Counted from the first letter of the stretch, positions 20,819 to 32,470 are shown. The stretch: DNA of 41,459 nucleotides from Chara braunii (GCA_003427395.1 BFEA01000461.1:273652-315110), one strand, 5' to 3'. The notes: a model not told the origin generated them from the sequence alone. Numbers and translations: made by a program.

Positions 20819-21574
20819 ATGAATCGAGAGGAAAGGATGATGGAATACACCTTTAAGGGATGGGAACCAAGACGACTCAGAGGAGGGATAAAAATGCCTA
20901 TACCAACGGAAAACGAGTGGAGGGGGACCACGTGCGACTGGGTTGGGTTTGAGGTTGCCCGAGAATTATCATATGTATGGATAGAACGGATTTGGAACCC
21001 AATAAGGGAAGAGGAAGGTTGGGACGAGATAGTAGAGGGCAAAGTGGAGTCGGTCGGAATGATTGTCCTTTCCGAAGATGGGTGGCACCTATTTTGCACT
21101 ACTTTAGCAATTGAACAGGATCCAATGTGGCTTCTAGGGGATGTAGAGGCACGAACCCAAAAGGAAGGCAAAAGGTTCGCCAACGAGGGGTGGGACGAAG
21201 TTAGTAGCTGAGTTGTGATGGGAGGATGGAGGGAACTCAAGCCTCCCTGCCTGTGCACAATAACGTGGTTTCCTGAGTTCGTGGCCAACTGGTTCGGGGG
21301 ATTCGAGCATATAGCAGACGCGGCCGACTCCATGAGGGAACTGCTCATAGAATGTGCCTGGTTGACCGATAAATTCTATAGGATGTCCTTAAAATATGGG
21401 CCCTTCTACGGCGATAAAGCCAGTGAAGTCATCATCGTCCTGAGGATAGGTAAGTACGATCGTCTAGAGGTAGACGCAGAGGCTTGGGACGCCATAGTTA
21501 GCCGGGAGGCGGCGGCCTCGCCATCCTATGTGGACGATGTCTTTACGCTGTTTGAGGTATTGTGGTTCGATTAG
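20819..21574 (+). pseudogene. Tandem family copy 2 (one in-frame stop)
   Basis: Single reading frame of ~251 codons from the ATG at 20819, interrupted only by TGA at 21209-21211. Blocks align with the other copies: GGIKMPIP near the start; VGMIVLSEDGWHLF then AIEQDPMWLL in the middle; GGWREL; FPEFVANWFG; QYGPF-type KYGPFYGDKASEV; and YVDDVFTLFE at the end. This copy keeps Trp where copies 3 and 4 have TGA, so it is the best guide to the ancestral protein. It lies 63 bp after copy 1 in the same orientation. No known domain was recognised. Confidence 0.7.
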
Positions 21575-21872
21575 AGTGACCCAAAAACCGAAACACCGCG
21601 GGAAGGTCGGAGTATGGAGGGTGCAGGTGAATCGAGATGTAGTGTAAGAAAAGGGGACGTGTACATTAGTTAGCAGGGGATGCGAGGGGGCCGAAACAAG
21701 TAAGGTAGCAACACCAAGGGGGGGGAGAAGATTTGTACGTATATGGGCAGAGATAGCAGCAAGAACCAGTGTACGATAAGTAGGGGGTGTTGAGAGACTA
21801 AAGCACGAAAGGCATGAAATCTCGGTGGGTCCAGCAATCGGACTAAGGAAGCAGGAAAGGAGACATTGCAAG

Positions 21873-22664
21873 ATGGCCCGGCGAATGACATTTTGGGAGG
21901 ATAGGCCTCGCGGGATGCTACCACCAAGAGCGTTAGGGGGAAGGGTCGAAATGAGCCTGCCAGCAAGAAACGTGGTAAGTAACCCGGTAATGGACCGGGT
22001 GGGGGGTAGAATTGGTGGAAGGCACGGTGTACCTAGTAGTAGAGCTGGAATGGCGTGCGAGAGGAGAGTTCGGGGGCATAAATTTGGAACTCCCAGAGCG
22101 CGTGCATGCAACGGGATCCCTACACCTGTCGGAAGAAGGATGACGAACTTTTGGGATTGCCTTGGCATCCGGGGACGACCCAGTGCGAATGTTCGAAGGA
22201 GCATGACAAATAACCTGGCGGGAGGGGTTTGAGTTTGCAGATCCGGAACGAGATGACGTGACGGCTGAGGTAAAAGTCGCCGCAGCAGGGGTCTTTGAGT
22301 TGCCAATGAGGTCGTATGAACGAGTCTGCCACCCTTTCTACTAAGACGACTGGGAGGCGTAAAGCGAGTGGAGCAGGCGGTAGCTGCCATAACTAGGCTG
22401 GATTTTGATGAAGCATTAATGTATCAGGAATACTATCGCGCCTTCCTATAGATGGGGCCTTTTGAAGACGAGCAGGGGCACGAGGTGCTTTGTATATTAC
22501 GAGCGGCAGTAAATACTAGGCCAGGAGTTCCGCAAATAAGTGATGAGGCTATGTGGAGAGTCATCGGGCGGGAAGTAGGTCGGGGCGCGACCTACATAGA
22601 CGACCTTTACTGGTTGTACGAACAACTGGAGGGGGTTGCTGCTCCTGGGGATATGGAGGGATAG
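21873..22664 (+). pseudogene. Tandem family copy 3 (most degraded)
   Basis: Starts at caagATGGCC, as copy 1 does. At least two frameshifts move the homologous reading between frames: the N-terminal block (GGRVEMSLPARN) is in one frame; the middle block (GSLHLSEEG, stop, then FGIALASGDDPVRMF) in another from about 22021; and the C-terminal part (SLPPFLLRRLGG ... MGPFEDEQGHEV ... TYIDDLYWLYEQLE) in a third from about 22323. Stops include TGA at the column where copy 2 has Trp, and TAG just before MGPF. The C-terminal block is strikingly like copy 2. The spacer from copy 2 is ~300 bp and holds no gene. Confidence 0.65.
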
Positions 22665-22782
22665 TTGGGATCAGAGAAGAAGAATGAAAACATGAAGGGT
22701 AAGGGGGCAGTAGGTGGACGTTTACTAAGGATTGGCTGTAACCCTCTCTATGTGGACTATCCAGGGAATCACCAAGGCAACA

Positions 22783-23547
22783 ATGGCACCAAAACGTGTG
22801 CGAATGGAACGCCAGCCCCGTGTGCGAATGGAACGTCAGCCCCTGTACCCCGGACCACCCTGGAATAACGGCGGGCGATGGGAAGTATCCCTCCCGTCGA
22901 ATTCCAACTTTCGAGGGTTCGACGCGGAATGGCGGGCCTTCATGTTGGTGGAATGTCGGTCTGGGGACGATTTGTTCACCAATTTAGAGGTAACCGGGGT
23001 CCTATACCTACCCGAGGTTGGCTGACACTTATTGGGGATGAGGATAGCGCAAGGCCACGAGTTGGCTCCAATTTTTCGGAGGGCGGCCCGGGCATTGACG
23101 CGGATAGGACAATCGGTCAGGGGTAGAAGAAACGTGGATTTGCTTACCAAGGTGGAAATGGGGGGTTGGAGGGAGTTCAGGGCACCAACCACACCGTTGA
23201 GGTGTCGAGTCCCCCGATTTCTGATAGACCTCATTTTCGGGAGCCTCACAAGGGCACAAGCACTGGCAGACTCAGCGACAGTCTGGGTAGACCACTTCCC
23301 CTTTCAGACCATCTGGATGTTCTATGATGTTTCTGTGGAATATGGGCCGTTCTGGGGAAACAGGGCCCATGAGTTACTGGAAGTCATCCATATTCTGATA
23401 TTTGGGTTGCCGCGACTAGCCTGGCGGAATTACGAGCACATAATCCTGAGAGAGATTGAGATAGGAGAGAGTTATTTAGCAGGGGTGGCTCAACTATTCG
23501 AGGAGCCTACCGAACCTAAACGGCCACGAGGGCGAGAACGGGACTAG
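22783..23547 (+). pseudogene. Tandem family copy 4 (one in-frame stop)
   Basis: One frame of ~254 codons from ATG 22783 to the TAG at 23545-23547, broken only by TGA at 23023-23025. Blocks: a short internal duplication near the start (RVRMERQP twice); GGRWEVSLPS; VTGVLYLPEVG, then stop, then GMRIAQGHELAPIF; MGGWREF; VPRFLIDLIFG; VEYGPFWGNRAHELLEV; and GESYLAGVAQLFEE. It lacks copy 1's acidic tail and ends in basic KRPRGRERD. The stop falls at the same alignment column as in copy 3. It is the last copy before gag, 456 bp away. Confidence 0.7.
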
Positions 23548-24003
23548 CCTCCGGGGATGGGCTAATAGGGCAAATTAAGTATAAATCCACCGATGGAAAT
23601 AAGGAAGGGCTTCGGACCCGGACAATAAAAAACCGCTAAATAATAAAGGGGGGAGGGGGTAGACTCCTAATGGTTGCCGTGACCCTGAAGGTCAAAAAAG
23701 GGGAATACTATTCGGGAAACTATCCCCGGCGGGATGCCTAACCCGGACTCCTACGCACCGGCCCGACGGGGCACGGATGCTCTAAACGAGCCTGTGATAA
23801 GGGAAACTAAGTCACGCCCGTAGCTCGGCAGGGCAGCAGGGTCAGTCGTGGCTCCTTTTTAGGGAAGCAATTAGGAAACGGAAATAGGGAGAAGGCTATT
23901 TCCCGAATAAAGAAAAGCCGACGAAGTTGGAACCAAGGGAACCTAAATGCCTCGCGTTGCGTATGTCCTGGGGAATCTTTTGGTTTATGCAGAACTAGGC
24001 AGA
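23548..24003 (+). other. Spacer before gag with an internal polypurine run
   Basis: No gene. The run AAAGGGGGGAGGGGG at 23645-23659 looks like a polypurine tract but is not followed by an LTR-like TG. It could be a second (internal) plus-strand primer or an element-junction relic. Confidence 0.45.
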
Positions 24004-25985
24004 ATGGCCACGGAGGATGAGACGAGTAACCATAAGGGCGAAGGAAGACCAGGCTTAGGAAGCAGTGCCGCACAAAGCGAAGAAGGGCAGAAAGACAGAG
24101 AGTCGATAAATCCGGATGGTACGAAAGGGAACCGGAAGGAAATCTCCTCAGGGGAAAGCTCGGGAAAAGTCGGGGGAAGCAGGTAAGGGACTCAGGAAAC
24201 CAAGGAGTGCAGGAATAAGGATAGGATAAGCCCTCGGAATTCAGAGGGAGCTGTGTCGAAGAAAGTAAGGGTCACGGATGCGAGGCACAAACTAGCAGAG
24301 ATAGAAAAGAGGACCGCAAAGTACAAGGCAAGATTGATTGAGGAAATGATGACTGGGAACGAGGAAGGCCCTCTGCAGGAGGAACCATGGGATGAACGAA
24401 AAACCAACCGAGGCGGAACTGGACAAGGGGATAAAGGTACTGACCGTGGGGGAACACCGAGCAAAAGGAGGAAAGAGAGAGAGAACTCCCTGGGGGTGGA
24501 AGCAGAAAAAGCCACGAACCCGCCAACCATAGACAATAGGGTTAGCCGTCTGCCGACCACACCAGCAGTAACACGAGGATGTGAAGGGCTTTGGAGCCTC
24601 AGGGAAAGAGTGTTGGGATGGTTCGACCCGGAGGGAACTGCGAAGACTAGGGAGGGACAGAAGGCCGGCAAGGAAGGTCCGAATAACAGTATGGCAGGCG
24701 AGGCCAGTAGCTCCGAGGGCGGCCTTAGGAAGATAGTGTCGTCCCTCTCGCGAGCACTAAACAAAAATCAAGGCTACCTAGCGGACGCTAAGAAAAAGTT
24801 GACGTTTGACGGGGCGAACATCACGGAATTCCTGATAGATTACGAGAATCTAGCCGCGCTGTTGAAATGGACCGAAGAAAAAAAAATGGACCACCTGACA
24901 TAATGGCCACCGTAGCCGCAAGCCGATCCTGGAAGGAAACCCAGAATGTGATGATGAGAAAGTACCTAGCAGAGGAGAAGATGGCTACGGAGGCCGACTT
25001 AGCAACAGTCCAGAGGAAGAACTTCTCAACGTACAATGACTTCCTACAGGAGTTTACTCTGGTAGCACTAAGGATCCCGGAAGTAACGGACCGAATAATG
25101 AGCAAATACTTCCTTAGGCAGTTCTCCGAGTTCGACAAAGACAAGATTCTATCAGCCTACCAGCAAACGAGCAAGTTCGTAAACACTAGGGATGTGGATT
25201 TTAGCATCGTAACAGATCTGGCCGAAAAGACGGTAGTGACCGAGACATTGGCCTTGCTTAAGGAAGGGGAGGTCATAGACCTGACCGGGAGAACAGGCGA
25301 CAAGGTAAAGACGAAGATCGAAAGTCTACATGAACGGGTGCACAGAGTCGACAACAAGATTGAAAGGATGGAGAGCGCGCTATTGGTTATGCAGGCGCAA
25401 GTATCCCGACCCCCCCTCCCTTCCCAGGAAGCCGTAGTTCCGCCGGGTATAGCCAATCGCGGATTTGGACGGAGAGATCCTGCTAGCGAGCAATGCAAGT
25501 ACTGCACCGCGATGGGACATTATGTACGCGCATGTCCAAAGCTCAACCATGATATATTAAAAAGGAGATGTACCAGGTCGTTAAAGGGGCAGATATTCGG
25601 ACCGCAGGGAGAACGGGTGAATTGGAACTCGCCAGAAGGAATGCGGCGAGCCATTATCATGCTCAATGGGCTAGAGATAGCGGTCGTAGAAGCTGAGCCG
25701 GTGGTCGATATCATCTGGGAACAACTGCGGGGTCGTGGGCCGCAGGTCAACTTCATTTTGGAAAGCGACGGACGCGATAGGGTGAACGCGACTACTCGGC
25801 TAGGGATGGCTGGGAGAAGGATTATCCGTGACACCGTGATGGAGAAGGTTGCTGGGAGTTTCGTACCCCAGGCAGAACCTGAGGCCGGGGACCAGAGAAA
25901 GTCTATGGGAAGCCTAGGGAAGAGGAACCTACAGACAAAGTTACCGCCGCCAAAAAGAAGTTTAGGTATCAGATCCCAATCTTAA
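24004..25985 (+). pseudogene. Gag of Gypsy element 2
   Basis: The likely start is ATG 24004 (MATEDETSNHKGEG), in frame with the main gag frame but cut by TAA at 24184-24186. The N-terminus is hydrophilic. A charged helical segment follows (RHKLAEIEKRTAKYKARLIE), then the gag core (KLTFDGANITEFLIDYENLA). A frameshift at the A-run 24881-24889 moves the frame. The second part carries RSWKETQNVMMRKYLAEE and QEFTLVALRI, then a coiled-coil-like stretch (HERVHRVDNKIERMESALL) and one CX2CX4HX4C zinc knuckle (CKYCTAMGHYVRAC, ~25496-25537). Capsid/nucleocapsid role inferred from family. The gag is unrelated in detail to that of element 1, so this is a distinct Gypsy lineage. Confidence 0.85.
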
Positions 25986-28900
25986 CCATACCAAAGGTCG
26001 ATGACACACTTAGCAAATTGCTAGGGACCATGGTGTCGGTGTCATTTCAGACCATGCTGCACGCCAGCCCTAGGTTGCTTAAAAGGCTTAGACAACTGTT
26101 GACTCGGCGACGAGTAGAGATAGACGAGGACCCTGAAGCGCCGGAAGAGGAAAGGGAGGAGGAGGCTCTGCAAGAAGTCGCTAACCTGTAGAGGAGTCGC
26201 AGGGACTTGGAGGATCTCGAGAAAGCTTTTGCAGGCATCCGTTTGAGTTTGCCCGACCGAGAGGGCGGCGAGGTCATGAGGGCACCACCCGGGACAAAGC
26301 TTAGCTTTCATGCACTGCCCGTAGGGAAGCTGAAAGTCCAGATCGGGACTCGTCATACCGACGCATTAGTACACGGGGGAGCAGAAATCACCCTCACAAG
26401 GAGAGATTTCGCAACAATCACGGGTTGTACGGTAAACAAGGAAGTAACAGGGAGCATCCGGGGAGCTGGCGAGGAAATCCCGTTCGCTGGGTACGTCATG
26501 AAGTGCGCAGTAAAGGCAGGAGTCAAGGAGTCGAATTGGTCGTTTCAGCGGTTGACCGTAATGGAGGAAATGGACCACGACATAATCCTCGGCAGACCGT
26601 GGTGCGCAAACGTAGAAATGATAGCCATGCACTTACAGGACGGCTCGTACATGGTAGACATAAAGGACCCAGTGACCGTCCGGGGAGAGCTCCTCCGACT
26701 CCTTGGAACGGGAGGAGACCCCCCGAAGGGGAAATTAACAACACGGTCGCCGTCGTTCGAAGATAGCACACGAAAAGGGGCCTTTGCTCAAATGGAGGGC
26801 ATGAGAGAGAGGGCAGAGATCATGATCGAGGAGGCCTTCAATAAGAAGGAATGAATCAAGATGGGCCTGCCCCAGAAGAAGAAAAGGCAGGAGGACGAAG
26901 TCCTAGGAGTTATGGTAGCAAAAAAGGAGTCGGAAGTCGAACTTGGTGCCAGCCTGCCCAAGCGGAAAGAAGTACGCATGGACGTGCCAGAAATCGCGCT
27001 CGAGATCCCCAATTTGTTGCAGCTCATCAAGACCCTCAGGTACCACAAGGTAGGAGTAGACTCGGCGACCCTGGCCAAATTCGAAGGAGAGGTGCAAAAA
27101 GGATATTGTCTGAATGGGAAATTAGTTAGTATTCAACCACGAGTCGTAGAAGCAACGAGGGCAATTCCGGCCGTTCATTTCTTAGGAGAAAGATCCCGGA
27201 AGAAAGTTGTTCGAAAGTACAAGCCGGTAGGGAAGAAAGCAAAATCGGTCTCGATCCTGCTAGAGACATCAAAGGAAGTGGCTATGGAAAAGGAGGAGGT
27301 CCTCCGAGTGATCCAAGAGAGAAGAGCGACGGAAGGGCATCGGATACCAGATGAGGTAGCTGACACAATGAAGATAGGGGTAGAAGGATTCCTAACGGAG
27401 GAGGAAGATCGCCTAATCAAAAGGACATGCCAGGAGTTTCACCTGGCATTTGCTTTTAGTGATCGTCAAAAGGGGCGGTTGGATGCGAAGCTGATCCCTC
27501 CGGTCAGAATCCACACAGTAGAGCACGAGTGCTGGAACGACAAGGGTCCGTCCTATGAGCTTGGGATAGCAGGGGAAGTGACAGACCTTCGAGGAGCAAA
27601 GATGGACTCCTTCGTCGCAGAACCTACGGCGTCGCCTTACGCAAACCGGTGGTTCGTCTTTCAGAAGCCCAACAAAACACTAAGGTGAATTCAGGATTTG
27701 CAGAAGTTGAATGCGGTAACCATCCGGGATGCTGGCTCGCTACCTCAAGCTGATTTGTTAGCAGAATCGCACGCCGGCCGGAGCATTTACTCCCTGATCG
27801 ATCTGTACTCAGGGTACGACCAGCTTCCATTGGATGACAGGGATAGGCGGTACACTGCAATGCACACCCCTGTAGGCCAGTTGCGGATGCAGGTAACCCC
27901 TATGGGCTTTACGAACGCGGTAGCCGAAGCGCAAAGGAGGATGCTCGCCGTAGCCGGAGATATGTTTCCAGAGAAGTGTGAGCCCTACATCGACGATAAT
28001 CCGATCGAAGGCGCGCAGGAAAAGAACGAGACGGAAGTCCAACCGGGAATCCGAAGGTTTGTGTGGGACCATCTACAAGACATCAAGGACTTACTCCGTT
28101 GATTCTAGCAGTTCCGGAAGTAACCATATTGGGATTTCGCTGTGGCGCGTACGGTAGGAAGCCGGATCCGGCGAAGACGGACAAGATATCGCAATGGCCA
28201 ACGCCCCTGCACAAGACAACGGAGGTTAGAACGTTCCTAGGCGTGGTCGGATTTTGGAGGATTTTCATTAAGAATTTTGCCAAGATTGTCGAACCTATCC
28301 GGGCCATGACCAGAGAAGAGGGAACCATGGATTGGACGGAGGAGCGAGAAGGAGCAGTCCAGACCCTTAAGGACATATTGATATCTGAGCAAGTCGCCTT
28401 GTCAGCCCCTTGTTTTAATGACGAAGTGGGGCGACCATTCATCCTAGAAACAGATGGAGGACCCTTGGCCGTAGGAGGCATGCTGATCAACGGGATGAGG
28501 AACGCAGAGAGAGACCGATTAGGTTCGAAAGTAGAACCCTGAACTCCGCAGAACGGCGGTACTCGCAATTCAAAAAGGAGGTCTTAGCCATCTTACATTG
28601 CCTCAAGACCTTCCAGGCCTACCTATTTGGGAGGCGATTCATCTTAAGGATCGATTCGACGAATGTCGAAGGGGCCTTAAAGAACTACAGGCCTATAGCT
28701 CCGACGGTGGGAAGATGGGTAAAATTTATCTGGCAGTTCGATTACAAGATCGAACGGATTGTTGAAATTAGAAACAAGGAGGATGGGTTGCGTTGGATCT
28801 GCATCACTACCGAAGGGGTGGAGGATGCGGAGCCCATAAACGCGTTCCTTGAATTCGAGGGAGGAACTCTTGCGGTGGACAACGAAATGATGGGCGAAGA

Positions 28901-30482
28901 ATGCGCGTCGGGAGAACTGTTGATCCAGACTTTGGAGAAGGGGGCGCGTGCCGTAGTACCAGAGCTTAGGGAAGGACCCGTCACCACTCGAGGTCATAAA
29001 GAGGAGAGAGATATATTGGGAGCAATAGTAGGACCAAAGGAGGAGCTAATAGCAATGGCGGTTGAGGGAGGCCGGGAAGCCGTAATAAGCTTAGTGGAAT
29101 CTTGGGAAAAAAAAGAGTTGCAGTGGATGGTAAACCAGATGCAGGAGAGAAAGGATGAGGACCACGAAAGGAAGGAGGTTTTCTATGCCCAGATATACAA
29201 AGGGATCGTTCGAGAAATCGGGTTGTTGATGGTGGGAAACAACCAACCCACGGAAGTCAGCAATAAAGCAAGGCAGGAGGCCGAAAGGTGCGTCCTAAAG
29301 GGCGGCCATCTGTTCCGAAGAGAAAAAGATGCTACGCCTAGAAGAGTTGTGTGCGGAAGATCTAGGCAGTTAGATGTTATCCAGGCAATGCACGACAGAT
29401 TAGCAGGAGGCCATCGGTCGTCCAAAGGGACTCTCGCAAAGATAACGCCACTTTATTATTGGTCAGGCATGGCAAGCATGGTCGCCATATACTGCCAGAC
29501 ATGCCTTATCTGCCAAGAACGAAGCTCGACACGGGTCTTTGAGCCGCTTAGACCTACGCGGGTGCTAGGGCCGAGACATCTGGTCCACCTTGACCTTGCG
29601 GTCATGCCTGTATCAACAGATGGGTACACGTATATTCTAGATGCGCGAGACAACTTGAGTGGGTTCGTGGAGGCGGTCGCTCTCAAGAGAAAGACAGGGA
29701 GGAGTGTAGCGGACTAGATGAAAGACTTCTACTTGAGGCACCCTTTCGTCAGAAGATTTATAGCAGACAATGGGACGGAATTTGTGAACCAAGAAGTATT
29801 GGGAATGCTTAAGAGACTCTGCGTACCGATCAAACTCATCGAGCCGTATCACCCAGAGGCCAATGCACCTGTGGAAAAAGGCCACCGAACCTTAAAGAAC
29901 ACGATTGCGAAGCTCGCAGCGGATCATCTGGGAAGCTGGCCGAGGTATCTCAAGCAGGTTGTCTTCTCAGAGAACATGACACCTAAGAGGACAACGGGAT
30001 GTATCCCGACGGAACTTTGGTACGGGAGGGAGATCGACTTTCCCGTGGAAGCCTTGATACCTACCTGGAACAGGTTAGAGGATGATCCGCGAATGACCAC
30101 GGAGGAGTTAATCGAGGCAAGGTGTCAACAGGTCCTCAAGAACGAAGAGGTCATGGAAGACATCGCCAACCGGGTACTGGACAGCAGGATGAGCGACAAA
30201 GCAAGGTGGGACCAGGTTAAGAATGTCACAAAGGAGCCACTTCAAGTGGGGGAGATGGTATTGCTAAGGAATTCGACACAAGAAAGTACTTGGTCTGGAC
30301 AGCTGGGGAGGAGGTTCAAAGGCCCCTATCGGGTGGGGCTGAACACCTTCGAACTGGAAGATTTGGATGGAACTGGATTGAAAGGACCTTTCCCCGGGCA
30401 ACGATTGGTCTGGTTTCTAAGTCGAGACCCAGTGGAACAATGGCTTCAGGAGGCCGAGGATAAGGAAATCGAGGGGCAATAG
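25940..30482 (+). pseudogene. Pol of Gypsy element 2 (PR-RT-RH-INT), inactivated
   Basis: In order: a gag-pol linker (RYQIPILTIPKVDDTL); protease with the active site altered to LVHGGAEITL, so the Asp of the usual D[ST]G is His (26372-26374); a ~270-aa linker; RT with LIDLYSGYDQ and the intact YIDD box (27986-27997); RNase H (FILETDGG, YSQFKKEVLAIL, LRIDSTNVEG); integrase zinc finger (MHDRLAGGHRSSKGT, CQTCLICQ); and DDE core with all acids (HLDLAV, IADNGTEF, PVEKGH). Lesions: TAG in the linker near 26190; TGA at 26852; TGA at 27686 and TAG at 29715, each where Trp is expected; a deletion plus frameshift near 28095; a frameshift near 28520. The C-terminus is a short SH3-like integrase tail (FKGPYRV) without a chromodomain. 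Confidence 0.9.
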
Positions 30483-30809
30483 GTTAAGGACTGACAACGG
30501 CCATGACCACGCTATGGTTCAATCACTGACTGCGCTCGTGGGACTGTCATTTTTTTTCTGGGGCTGGGACAATGGGTTGGATTGACTGAGGTTGAAATGC
30601 AGGGTGACTTGGGAATTTGCGGTAACGGGTTTGTGCGACGCGGGAAGGATTGTTGGGACATTGTATCATAATTTTTGAAGGGGAAATAATGGGATCTTCA
30701 CAAACGGCGCATTTGCATAAGGGAGGGAAATGTATAAAAGAGGCATGATGCGAAGGACACTGGGAACATTCTTGGGAAAGGGGAGCTGTCTACCGGACTG
30801 GGGGAACGG
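30483..30809 (+). other. Spacer between pol and ORF3
   Basis: About 330 bp without a coding frame, repeat or clear signal. Confidence 0.5.
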
Positions 30810-31768
30810 GTGTATGAGGGGCATTGCGGATGTTGTTTTGTTATACAGGACTTAGAAGAAAAACGAGAAAAAGCAAGAATGGAATTCGGCAACGAGAATG
30901 ACAGTGGGGCAATCAACAGGCCTACTGGAGGGGACGAAGCAGGACCAAGCCAAAGGAGGAGGACAACGAAGAGAAAGTTGTACATAGGGCTCATGGGCAG
31001 GCCGGTGGTAGGCAGGGGTGGAAAGAAGTGCGTATGTAGAAGACCCTCGCCCCTCCACAAGGGAGAAGGTATAAAAATCTCATCTGACAGTGAGGGCGAG
31101 AAGGAAAGGGCAAATGTGGGAGAAGGGGGCAATGCAGATATGGGAGATAAGGCTCAGGCCTCTGACAAGGAAGCAGCCAACAGGGGCGAACGACGTGAGA
31201 CTTGACATGGGGAAAGCGAGGGGGGACAAGACATGCACGACGAGCGTGAGGATGGGGAGGAGAGGAGAGTAAGCCCGCTTGAAGGACAAGCGACCATGGC
31301 AGTTGTGAGGGGTATCGGACAAGGACAAACATTCCTTATACCTACGATCCGAAGAACCTAACGGGGGGGAGGACAAGGATGATGAGGAGGAGGATGTACA
31401 AGATAGAGATCAACAGCGGGGATGAAACGGATGAGATCTCGAGGCCTAGGGAAGAGAGGCGGCCTCTAATGCACCAGCCGCGCGATGAGGCCTTCAGATG
31501 GGAGGATGAGTTTGGGCCAACGCCCAGTCATTGGTTTCAGCAATGGACCAATGTGATCAGGCACGAGTGGATCATCAAGACCCGGGAACTCGCAAAGGCA
31601 GGGGNGGAAGCCACGCCGTTGGACTTTTTTAGTGAGGAGGAATTACAGGAGATTGCAAGAAAAGGGAGAGAAATTGAGACCTTCCGCCTGGGGGTTAGAA
31701 AGCTCACCAAGGAACAGGGTGGACAAGGAATCGAGCAAGCTGAGGCACAAGGCAGCAATAGGAACTAG
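30810..31768 (+). pseudogene. Degenerate ORF downstream of pol (ORF3), unknown
   Basis: A hydrophilic, Glu/Arg/Gly-rich frame runs from about 30840 (DLEEKREKARMEFG), through TGA at 31203, to a stop near 31362. A second frame from 31379 (YKIEINSGDETDEISRP) continues to the TAG at 31766-31768. Joined, they would be one ORF of ~310 codons with one stop and one frameshift. The only hydrophobic/aromatic part is HWFQQWTNVIRHEWIIKT, followed by EEELQEIARKGREIE. Short acidic motifs IKISSDSE and IEINSGDE resemble SUMO-interaction or nuclear-localised acidic patches. That is only a suggestion. One N at 31604. It resembles no named family; the second half looks more protein-like than the first. Confidence 0.45.
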
Positions 31769-32470
31769 ATGTTGATTTAGCATTGAACATGATTCTTGCT
31801 TTTCTATTTGCAAAGACACGGGAACGACAAGAACGTGTATAGTATGAGTAAGCTTGCTAAGGATGAAGTGATAAGAGGGTCAGCTAAGACTGTGTCACGA
31901 TAAGTAGAAGATAACATTTTGAGGCTACTTTCTGGATGAGCTACCTTCGAAAGTGGGTGCATAAGACAAGGACATGGGGCATGGGATGAGAACGGTTGGG
32001 AAGGGTGTATAATGGATTTTGGATGGAATGAGGGTCGTGCTTTGAGAAGACAAACCTTGAGTACAGATTGACGAGCGAACCATGGCATTGAATGTTGGTC
32101 GAGCACAAGAGAGGTTAGGGAACCTATGGGTTAAGGGGCGTGAAAAACACTCCTTCCCTAGGAGCCTAATCCAACTGAGTCATGAATGAGTCTAATAATA
32201 ACCGAGATCTGAGCCATCGTAACGAGTGAAAATAAAAAGGGGCGCCCCTGTCTCTTGCTATGGTTGAACGGCCGGGTGAGCTAGTGCTGCTTGGGATCGC
32301 AAGTCCCAACTCGAGTACTAGACGCTAAGTCGGATGTAGGCATGCATAATACATTGCCTTGAGGATGGATGAAGGGAACAACACGCTAAAAACTGAGATG
32401 AGATGACCTTCTTCTAACCTCGGGGACAGAAATGGGATCCGTGACCTCGAGGCCCACCCCCTCGGGCACT
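31769..32470. other. Non-coding, no features recognised
   Basis: About 700 bp after ORF3 with no ORF homology, RNA gene or tandem repeat seen. The low density of stops on the minus strand is not matched by any recognisable protein. Confidence 0.45.

Noticed and set aside
21464-22390. 308-codon minus-strand open frame, the longest uninterrupted frame in the region
   Set aside because: It lies antisense to copies 2 and 3 of the tandem family, is Leu/Pro/Ser-rich in the way antisense frames are, and shows no family motif. The plus-strand reading is supported by four-way homology.
24192-24764. 190-codon minus-strand frame opposite gag of element 2
   Set aside because: Antisense shadow of a real gag frame that has the core and zinc knuckle on the plus strand.
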